From Phytophthora quininea (Eukaryota > Oomycota > Peronosporomycetes > Peronosporales > Peronosporaceae): a stretch of 19,252 nucleotides of DNA. Of this stretch, positions 7,801 to 16,567 are shown piece by piece; position 1 is the first letter of the stretch; each line of letters begins with the position of its first letter. Made by a program: the position numbers and the translations under genes. The notes beneath the pieces were generated by a model that worked only from the letters and a program-made list of their open reading frames with translations, ran no database searches and had not been told where the DNA came from. The stretch lies in assembly GCA_011947345.1 (NCBI GenBank), contig JAAVTG010000443.1:1-19252 (forward strand). The letters are read 5' to 3'.

Positions 7801-10800
7801 CGTTGTCGTGCTCGGGGTTCCAGTGGCAGGCTGCGTCGTTGTCGACGGGGCCCCTGGTGCTGCCGTCACCGGTGAACCAGTCGGCTGTGTCGACGGCTGC
7901 GGTGCTATTGGCGAAGTCGTCGTTGTAGGCTGCGTTGTCGTGCTCGGGGTTCCAGTGGCAGGCTGCGTCGTTGTCGACGGGGCCCCTGGTGCTGCCGTCA
8001 CCGGTGAACCAGTCGGCTGTGTCGACGGCTGCGGTGCTGTTGGCGAAGTCGTCGTTGTAGGCTGCGTTGTCGTGCTCGGGGTTCCAGTGGCAGGCTGCGT
8101 CGTTGTCGACGGGGCCCCTGGTGCTGCCGTCACCGGTGAACCAGTCGGCTGTGTCGACGGCTGCGGTGCTGTTGGCGAAGTCGTCGTTGTAGGCTGCGTT
8201 GTCGTGCTCGGGGTTCCAGTGGCAGGCTGCGTCGTTGTCGACGGGGCCCCTGGTGCTGCCGTCACCGGTGAACCAGTCGGCTGTGTCGACGGCTGCGGTG
8301 CTATTGGCGAAGTCGTCGTTGTAGGCTGCGTTGTCGTGCTCGGGGTTCCAGTGGCAGGCTGCGTCGTTGTCGACGGGGCCCCTGGTGCTGCCGTCACCGG
8401 TGAACCAGTCGGCTGTGTCGACGGCTGCGGTGCTGTTGGCGAAGTCGTCGTTGTAGGCTGCGTTGTCGTGCTCGGGGTTCCAGTGGCAGGCTGCGTCGTT
8501 GTCGACGGGGCCCCTGGTGCTGCCGTCACCGGTGAACCAGTCGGCTGTGTCGACGGCTGCGGTGCTGTTGGCGAAGTCGTCGTTGTAGGCTGCGTTGTCG
8601 TGCTCGGGGTTCCAGTGGCAGGCTGCGTCGTTGTCGACGGGGCCCCTGGTGCTGCCGTCACCGGTGAACCAGTCGGCTGTGTCGACGGCTGCGGTGCTAT
8701 TGGCGAAGTCGTCGTTGTAGGCTGCGTTGTCGTGCTCGGGGTTCCAGTGGCAGGCTGCGTCGTTGTCGACGGGGCCCTGGTGCTGCCGTCACCGGTGAAC
8801 CAGTCGGCTGTGTCGACGGCTGCGGTGCTGTTGGCGAAGTCGTCGTTGTAGGCTGCGTTGTCGTGCTCGGGGTTCCAGTGGCAGGCTGCGTCGTTGTCGA
8901 CGGGGCCCCTGGTGCTGCCGTCACCGGTGAACCAGTCGGCTGTGTCGACGGCTGCGGTGCTGTTGGCGAAGTCGTCGTTGTAGGCTGCGTTGTCGTGCTC
9001 GGGGTTCCAGTGGCAGGCTGCGTCGTTGTCGACGGGGCCCCTGGTGCTGCCGTCACCGGTGAACCAGTCGGCTGTGTCGACGGCTGCGGTGCTATTGGCG
9101 AAGTCGTCGTTGTAGGCTGCGTTGTCGTGCTCGGGGTTCCAGTGGCAGGCTGCGTCGTTGTCGACGGGGCCCCTGGTGCTGCCGTCACCGGTGAACCAGT
9201 CGGCTGTGTCGACGGCTGCGGTGCTGTTGGCGAAGTCGTCGTTGTAGGCTGCGTTGTCGTGCTCGGGGTTCCAGTGGCAGGCTGCGTCGTTGTCGACGGG
9301 GCCCCTGGTGCTGCCGTCACCGGTGAACCAGTCGGCTGTGTCGACGGCTGCGGTGCTGTTGGCGAAGTCGTCGTTGTAGGCTGCGTTGTCGTGCTCGGGG
9401 TTCCAGTGGCAGGCTGCGTCGTTGTCGACGGGGCCCTGGTGCTGCCGTCACCGGTGAACCAGTCGGCTGTGTCGACGGCTGCGGTGCTATTGGCGAAGTC
9501 GTCGTTGTAGGCTGCGTTGTCGTGCTCGGGGTTCCAGTGGCAGGCTGCGTCGTTGTCGACGGGGCCCCTGGTGCTGCCGTCACCGGTGAACCAGTCGGCT
9601 GTGTCGACGGCTGCGGTGCTGTTGGCGAAGTCGTCGTTGTAGGCTGCGTTGTCGTGCTCGGGGTTCCAGTGGCAGGCTGCGTCGTTGTCGACGGGGCCCC
9701 TGGTGCTGCCGTCACCGGTGAACCAGTCGGCTGTGTCGACGGCTGCGGTGCTGTTGGCGAAGTCGTCGTTGTAGGCTGCGTTGTCGTGCTCGGGGTTCCA
9801 GTGGCAGGCTGCGTCGTTGTCGACGGGGCCCCTGGTGCTGCCGTCACCGGTGAACCAGTCGGCTGTGTCGACGGCTGCGGTGCTATTGGCGAAGTCGTCG
9901 TTGTAGGCTGCGTTGTCGTGCTCGGGGTTCCAGTGGCAGGCTGCGTCGTTGTCGACGGGGCCCCTGGTGCTGCCGTCACCGGTGAACCAGTCGGCTGTGT
10001 CGACGGCTGCGGTGCTGTTGGCGAAGTCGTCGTTGTAGGCTGCGTTGTCGTGCTCGGGGTTCCAGTGGCAGGCTGCGTCGTTGTCGACGGGGCCCCTGGT
10101 GCTGCCGTCACCGGTGAACCAGTCGGCTGTGTCGACGGCTGCGGTGCTGTTGGCGAAGTCGTCGTTGTAGGCTGCGTTGTCGTGCTCGGGGTTCCAGTGG
10201 CAGGCTGCGTCGTTGTCGACGGGGCCCCTGGTGCTGCCGTCACCGGTGAACCAGTCGGCTGTGTCGACGGCTGCGGTGCTATTGGCGAAGTCGTCGTTGT
10301 AGGCTGCGTTGTCGTGCTCGGGGTTCCAGTGGCAGGCTGCGTCGTTGTCGACGGGGCCCCTGGTGCTGCCGTCACCGGTGAACCAGTCGGCTGTGTCGAC
10401 GGCTGCGGTGCTGTTGGCGAAGTCGTCGTTGTAGGCTGCGTTGTCGTGCTCGGGGTTCCAGTGGCAGGCTGCGTCGTTGTCGACGGGGCCCCTGGTGCTG
10501 CCGTCACCGGTGAACCAGTCGGCTGTGTCGACGGCTGCGGTGCTGTTGGCGAAGTCGTCGTTGTAGGCTGCGTTGTCGTGCTCGGGGTTCCAGTGGCAGG
10601 CTGCGTCGTTGTCGACGGGGCCCCTGGTGCTGCCGTCACCGGTGAACCAGTCGGCTGTGTCGACGGCTGCGGTGCTATTGGCGAAGTCGTCGTTGTAGGC
10701 TGCGTTGTCGTGCTCGGGGTTCCAGTTGACGATGTTCCTGGTGATGGAGTATCTGCAAGAATGGGGATGCTAGTTGTTGCAGGTGCAGGTGAATTCGTAG

Positions 10801-12038
10801 GTGATGTCGAGGGCTGTGTTGTCGGTGGCGTAGCTGATGGACGAGTAGAAGACGAAGAAGGCTGCGTTGTCGTACTTGGTACGGAAGGCTGTGCAGTTGT
10901 AGAAGGACGAGTTGTCGTCGCCACTGTCGGCGTATTCGTCGGCGCTGAACTGACTGGTGCTGTCGTTGTTGCTGGTGAATTTGTCGCTGTTGAAGATGGT
11001 GGTGGATTAGTAGATGTGGTGGGTGCTTCTGTTGCTGGCGGTGATGTTGGCGAATGCGTAGCTGGTGGTCCAGTTGTCGGTGGAGCTGTAGTATCTCCGA
11101 GCATCGGGATTGTCGGTGCATCTGTTACTGTTCCCGAAGTTGGTGGTTCCGTCACGGTACCGGCAGTCGGCGCACTTGTTACTGTGGAAGTAGTTGGTGC
11201 GTCCGTCACCGGAGCTCTCGTTTGCCCACTTGTTGAAGCCGGTGCATCTGTCGTTGTCGACACTGTTGGTGAATTCGTCGCAGGTGGCGAAGTCGGCGCT
11301 CTAGTTGGCGCATTCGTAGCCGGGGAGGGATCGGCGAGTTTGTTGCTGGAGCTGAAGTTGGCGCATTGGATGGTGGTGCCACCGGTGGAGCGGTTGGGGC
11401 ATCTGTAGCTGGCGCGTTTGTTGGTGCCTCTGTCGCCGGCGACGAAGTTGTCGGAGGATCCGTCGATGGCGCCTGCGTTGGTGAAATTGAAGTCGGCACC
11501 TCCGACGGTGATGCAGTTGGTGATGGAGTATTATCGCCGAGCATAGGAATGCCGCCGCTGCCGCCGAAAGGATCGCTTGTTGGTGCCTCAGTCGGCGCTG
11601 TCGTGGGGGCCGCAGTTGTAGGCATCGGCGCCTCGTACGTCAGCATGCAATCTCCGGCGTTTGCCGTGCAGCAAATGAGGTTCTGTCTGTTCCACGCTGT
11701 GAACGTCTCCTTACAGCCCCCACTCGTGGATTTGAGACTCCAACAATACGGCCCGCCGGAGCCTTGGTTGGACTGTGCGCAGCACCAATTGCTCCCGCTG
11801 TTGGCGTAGGCGCAGCCATAGTACGCCCTCTCGGTCGAGAACGTTGGCGGGCCATCGAAGACGGGGTCTCCAAACTGGAGCTGCCGGCTGGGGGCACGCT
11901 TCGCAGATCATGGCCGAGAAGATCGTCGTCCAGGGTGTCTTCTGCTAGCATTGGCGTCGTGGCCATCGCCAGCGCGACAGTGCTTTGCGCTATTAGCACC
12001 ACTGCTGTTGCTAGCTGCACCCAGCGCCATGTAAGCAT
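4868..12038 (-). CDS. Giant mucin-like surface protein with TRP-like polytopic C-terminus, eight frameshifts
   Basis: I do not recognise a named orthologue. From the ATG at 12036-12038 the protein would be about 2,390 residues. In order: signal peptide 1-24 (VQLATAVVLIAQSTVALA core); an eight-cysteine domain at about 70-133 containing WCC and LICC pairs; a Thr/Pro/Ser-rich stalk at about 135-1840, of which 437-1715 is the 44-residue tandem repeat; a non-repetitive ectodomain at about 1840-2080 with LMMLNYLQF-like and SLGWCNFQL segments; then about seven membrane helices at roughly 2083-2108, 2126-2146, 2164-2188, 2223-2243, 2243-2259, 2273-2293 and 2303-2321. YYKYYHFRSRYFFVAKM before the fourth helix resembles the fungal/protist TRP-like (Flc/Pkd2-like) family. 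The reading frame breaks at 5413-5417, 5765-5768, 6534-6538, 7324-7326, 8775-8777, 9434-9436, 11322-11325 and 11890-11894, always one base short in a G/C run. The stop at 4868 is the one seen; one more missing base in the run 4980-4983 would move it to 4857. Channel function is inference. Confidence 0.72.
6893..10726 (-). repeat. Tandem array of about 29 units of 132 bp (44 codons), with a 396-bp higher-order period
   Basis: Each unit encodes GTPSTTTQPTTTTSPTAPQP, then STQPTGSPVTAAPGAPSTTT, then QPAT (44 residues in all), a Thr/Pro/Ser-rich segment suited to dense O-glycosylation. Apart from degenerate ends, the copies I compared differ only at one G/A site and in a C run. The site makes SPT or SPI; the SPI form recurs at 7508, 7904, 8300, 8696, 9091, 9486, 9882, 10278 and 10674, every third unit (396 bp, or 395 where a base is missing). 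The four units nearest the left end are all SPT. Three units (near 7324, 8775 and 9434) have three C instead of four and so break the frame. The unit length is a multiple of three, so copy-number change keeps the frame. Confidence 0.95.
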
Positions 12039-12755
12039 TCTGCCTCGTGATCGTAGCTGGGTTAATCCGCGAATGCGGTGCGGAGCGTTCTGCTCCGTGT
12101 GAGAACATTGCCTACAGGCCTGCGCCGCTTCGCGGTGTTCTAAGTTGGAATTACTCGCAGGAAGTCAGCGCAAGAGTTCAGCATGACAATGCAGCGGGCC
12201 TGGGCAAGTTCCCCGTCGGAACAGCAAGACAAGTGCTGGCAGTTGGTGCGCCAATGTTGCATTGATGCCGAGTAAGACGAGCGCTACAGGAGGACCTGCA
12301 TCACAGCAGCCTTGCTCAGCAAACGAATTTCGGTGATCAACAATCTACAGTCAGCGGGCGCCATCGCGATGCAGTCGGAGCAAGTAGTAATGCAGCAAGC
12401 CGTCTACCGGCCCGCTGGACTGCCCGTGGCATGTAGTGCCTTTGGCAGCAGCGCCACGATGAACCGAGCGGAATCCGCGGCGGATCCCAAGCCGAGGCGC
12501 GCTCCGCCAGTCGTCGTTTTTGCTAGTCCGACTCGTAATCATCCGGGTTACGCGCTGTGCGGCCCATCGCCGTTCACCCAGTCACGTCGAGCGTTGCAGC
12601 TGATTCGCGCAGCCTGCGAGCGAATGGCACGCGGCCATCGATCTGCGTCGCCAAAGTGTCAAAATGGCGCCCATCTCCCTGCACGCGCGAGCCTCAGGGG
12701 CCGTTGATGTCCACTATCGATTCGACCCAGGTGCGCGCAGAGCTTCGCCGCCACC
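12039..12755. promoter_or_regulatory. Divergent intergenic region between the surface-protein gene and sulfite reductase alpha
   Basis: A 717-bp gap between divergent genes that must hold both promoters. Open frames here (for example 12312-12707 on plus) have no domain or composition supporting a gene. A short hairpin lies at 12081-12097. An ATG at 12664, out of frame with the reductase start, could act as an upstream start if it is transcribed. No good initiator match was found for either gene. Confidence 0.45.
12081..12097. repeat. Short inverted repeat CGGAGC-GTTCT-GCTCCG
   Basis: Six-bp perfect arms with a five-base loop, 43 bp upstream of the surface-protein ATG. It may be a protein-binding site or chance in GC-rich DNA. 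Confidence 0.4.
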
Positions 12756-15700
12756 ATGTCGACCGCCGCCAGCCTGCAAGTGGAAGACGCGTTCGCGTTC
12801 GCGCCTGGCGCCAAGCTGGCCGTGGAGCTGGCTGTGGACGAGAGCGCCAGCGACGCCAGCACGGCCTCGCTGCCCACGCCACCGCACAAGCCCCGGCAGA
12901 CGCGCCTGGACCTGCGCCGCCACACGTTCCCGCGGGCAGACCACTTCTGCTCGGGCGCGGATGCTGTCCTCCACGTCGCCAGCCATGTCAGCGCCAACGT
13001 CTTCGATTACCCGTTGCTGGCGGCTGCTGACAGCAAGCAGGCGCAGCATATCAAGCAGAACGCCCGCGCTCGTGTCGTGACGCTTGAGATCCGCCCGGAG
13101 CTGCGGATGCCATGCGTGGCGCACTCGCAGTCGGCGCCTCGTCTTCAGCGCTCGTGCCATCGCAGACGCTGCCGCTGTTCTTGCCGAGCCTCTTCCAGCT
13201 GGCCCAAGGCTCGCAGTCGGCACCGGCGGTATTTCACGTGTCCTGCGAAGCGATCCGACGCGACATGGCCGTCGCCAGCTCGTACGAGCCATTGTATGCG
13301 CTGCAGCACTCGGGCGCGGTTCTGCTGAACTCGTCGTCACCTCAGGAGTGCCATGATTTGGCGGTGGTGGCTCACGTGGCTGCGCAGCGCCTACACAAGC
13401 TGTTCGTGCACTTCTACGATGGTGCTCGTGTTGCTCGCGAGTTGGCCAAGGTCGAGACGCTCACCGAGCAGGCGTTGGAGAACCTGGCGACGATCGAGAG
13501 CTCGGCGTCAAGTGTCCCCACCTCATCGGATGTGGCTGAGCAGGTGCAGAGCGTCATGGATGACCTTTTCCACGTCCTTCAGCGCCAATACAATGTGTAC
13601 GAGTACTTTGGTGCCAAGGACGCCAAGTACGTTGTCGTGGTGGTCGGTGAGGCCGCCGCTGCACTCAAGCAGGCTGCTGCGTACGAGCAGATGCTAGGAG
13701 CCAAAGTGGGTGTCGTGCAAGTGCGTGTGCTGCTGCCGTGGTCGCACGCCCTGTTTGCGCGTGCGCTGCCCGCTACCGTGAAGCGTGTGGTGGCGCTGGA
13801 GAATGTGGCACCGAGCTCCCTGACCTTCCAGCGTGGCCTGCTGACACAGAACCTGCAGGTGTTCTTCCAGACTTCGCACTGGAAGCCTGTTGTGGAGACT
13901 ACTCCGGTTGTGGTGACGGGCGTGTACGGCGGTGTGTTCCGCAACAGTGCCTTCTCTACTGGCATGGGGCGAGCTGTACTTCGTCAAGCGGCTGCTTCTC
14001 CTTCTCGCCGGTCTTTCGTCGTGGCCAAGAACGAGGAGCTGTATGATGCTGCCCTCGTGAACGCTGCGTCTGAGAGCAACCAGGCCACCAAGCTGGATGT
14101 GATTTTCGGCGAGTCGCTGGAGCTCGAAGGATCGGCAGCGTACAAGAAGCAATTCTTGTTCTACGGCTTTGACGATGTCGAAGCCGGTGCCTCTCGTGCT
14201 GGCACCGAGACGAGCAAGCTTTTCGAGTCGACGCTGGGCCTGCTCAACAAGAACCCCTCCACGCGTATCAGCGCCGTCGTGACACACAGTGCTGGTGAAG
14301 AGGTCGCTGCTCGCCCTGTTAGCACTCTCGAGGTGCGTGTGGCGCTGGATGGCGGTAACAGCCCTACTACTTCGGAACCGATTGAACAGGCCGACGTCGT
14401 GGTTGTGACTCGTCGCGAGCTGCTCGCCCATTACGATGTAGCCCGCAGTGTGAAGCGTGGCGGCAAGCTGCTGGTGTTGGCTGGCTGGAAGACTTCGGAC
14501 GACGTCGATGAGCGCGCCGCGTTCAAGCAGCAAGTGGCTTCGCGCGATCTCCAATTGCTCGTCGTGGATGTAACTGAGTTGGCAACCCGTGTGGAGGATG
14601 ACGCAGTAGCTGCGGTTGGCCCGCAGGTGGCGTTCTTCAAGGCCTCCGGTTTGTACGACGAAAGCGTGGTGCTGGCGCTCCTGGAGGCGCAATTCCCCGC
14701 GGAAAAGCACGCTACGTTGCGTCCGTTCGTGTCTGCTGTGTGGGGCGATGCTTTGACGCTCTCCTACCCATCGACCGAGTGGCTGTCGGCTACGGATGTG
14801 GACGCTGAAGTAGCTGCCCAGCCGCTGACCGCATTCTCTAGCGTTGCGAATAGCAAGGTGCCGTTTGCCAGCAGCGCGAAGGCGACAAGCAATGGCGCTA
14901 AGACCGCAGGGAAGCGTCGCTCATTCGCTGATGTGTCTCGCGAAACCAAGACGGCGTGGCAATTGATGTTCCCTGGTGCATTCGAGGCCCGCCACGATGT
15001 GCGTGCTCACGTGACGGACATTGTGACGGTAACCAAATGGGAGCGCTTGACGCCGGAGGACTACTCGCGCAACGTGTTCCACATGGAGATGGATACAACC
15101 AACACGGCGATCAAGTACCGCATCGGTGAGGCTTTGGCTGTTTTCGCTCATAACGACGAGAAGGCCGTCGTGAGGTTCCTCCAATCGTACAATGTGGAGC
15201 CGGAGTCGCTCGTGTCGCTGCCTGTGGCGGAGAAGAAGAAGAAGGGCGAACCTGCTTCTGGCCCTAGCGAGGAGACGTTGACTTACTTCCAGTTGTTTTC
15301 CCATGTGCTTGACATCTTTGGTCGACCGTCGAAGAAGTTCTACCAGGCGCTGCTGGAGCGCGCCACGGACGAGAAGGAGAAAACGACGCTGGTAGCTTTG
15401 TTGGATGTCGATGGCAAGGATGAATACAAGCGTCGTGTGGACGAGACGGTGACCTTCGCAGAGCTGCTCGAGGAGTTCCCATCCGCTCGCCCGACGATGC
15501 AGGACTTGCTGACGCTGATTCCGCGCATCAAGCCGCGCCACTACTCTATTGCGTCGAGCATGAAGATGAACCCGACGAGTGTGCACTTGTTGATTGTGGT
15601 GCACGACTGGACCACTCCAAGCGGCAAGTATTGCATTGGCCAGGCCACTCGTTTCCTTTCCGGCGTCAAGGTGGGCCAGAAGCTCTCAGTGTCGGTCTGC

Positions 15701-16188
15701 TCGTCGGTGATGAAGCTGCCGACGAACCCAGAGGACCCGATTGTCATGGCTGGTCTGGGTACGGGCATGGCCCCGTTCCGCGCATTCATCCAGGAGCGTG
15801 CGTTCTTACGTTCGCAGGGCGTCAAGGTCGGCCCCGTGGCGCTGTACTTTGGCAGTCGCCACAAATCCAAGGAGTACCTCTACGGCAATGAGCTGGACGA
15901 GTACGAGCGCGACGGGTTGGTCACCTACCTGCGTTGCGCGTTCTCGCGTGACCAGGCCCACAAGGTCTACATCCAGGACAAGATCGCCGAGGACAAGGAG
16001 ATCCTGGCGGACTTGCTGCTGCGCCAGAACGGCCACTTCTACCTGTGCGGTCCGACGTGGCCCGTGGCCGACGTGCGCGAGGCGCTAGTGAGCTCGTTCA
16101 TGGAGGTGGGGGACTCGACCGCCGCCACGCGAACGCGACGATCGAGCGCATGCGCGAGGAGGGCCGCTACGTGCTGGAGGTGTACTGA
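12756..16188 (+). CDS. Sulfite reductase [NADPH] alpha subunit (flavoprotein, MET10-like), two frameshifts
   Basis: The alpha subunit takes electrons from NADPH through FAD and passes them to the siroheme-bearing beta subunit to make sulfide. The ATG at 12756 has an optimal context (GCCGCCACCATG). The protein is about 1,144 residues against about 1,035 in yeast Met10. Residues about 1-600 are PFOR-like (VYEYFGAKDAKYVVVVVG, VGVVQVRVLLPWS) and resemble the beta subunit's N-terminus. Residues about 720-1144 are the cytochrome P450 reductase-type FAD/NADPH module: RHYSIASS near residue 927 binds FAD; GLGTGMAPFRAF near 1000, FGSRHK near 1032 and CGPTWPV near 1098 bind NADPH; the C-terminus YVLEVY is typical. 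There is no flavodoxin domain, as in Met10. Two breaks each equal one missing base: GG at 13105-13106, after which the PFOR-like frame continues, and the five-G run 16108-16112, after which the ERMREEGRYVLEVY end appears and stops at 16188. Without the second correction the frame would run to 16213 with an unrelated tail. Confidence 0.92.
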
Positions 16189-16567
16189 GCCGACTGTAGT
16201 CCAGAGGTTTTAACGAGAACTTGTGAACAAAATCTTTCGACTCTAAACTCCAGAACGCGTTTCTGGCAGATACGTGTATCGGCGAGAGTGCGCCCGCTCC
16301 ACAAGAAGAATCGCAGGATCGGCGCTGCGACAGCGATCGTTTACCGGCGTCGTCGGCGTCGCGTGCAGGCAAGCAAAGGCAAACTGCTGCTAGAGAATCA
16401 CCGCGTTTACCAGGCATATTTACGTCCACAATCACGGGTGATGATCAGGCAAATGGCAGTCTCGTCAACTAACGTTTGTGCTGAGGTGACCACAACGTTC
16501 GTTTGCATGAGGAGAGAGCTCACTTTTGAATTGGAAGCCCCGAGTTCATTTCGAACATCACAGCGAA
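16189..16567. other. Intergenic region upstream of the ABC transporter
   Basis: A 379-bp gap between co-directional genes. It holds the 3' end of the reductase transcript and the transporter promoter. Apart from the initiator at 16546-16552 no RNA gene, repeat or coding signal is seen. Confidence 0.5.
16546..16552 (+). promoter_or_regulatory. Oomycete initiator upstream of the ABC transporter
   Basis: TCATTTC is an exact match to the oomycete Inr core TCAYTYY, followed by GAACATC. It is 16-22 bp upstream of the ATG at 16568, giving a very short leader. Confidence 0.5.

Noticed and set aside
6893..10726. CRISPR-like or satellite array
   Set aside because: Units are contiguous with no unique spacers, 132 bp long, and in frame within a protein gene; this is a coding minisatellite.
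7412..11408. Long plus-strand open frames (479 and 628 codons) rich in Val, Gly and Cys
   Set aside because: They are the antisense of the repeat array. The 132-bp unit is a multiple of three and happens to lack stops on this strand, so openness is a by-product. The minus strand has a signal peptide, cysteine domain and membrane domain in continuity with the array.
12312..12707. 131-codon plus-strand open frame upstream of sulfite reductase alpha
   Set aside because: Low-complexity composition without recognisable features; it does not join in frame to the reductase.
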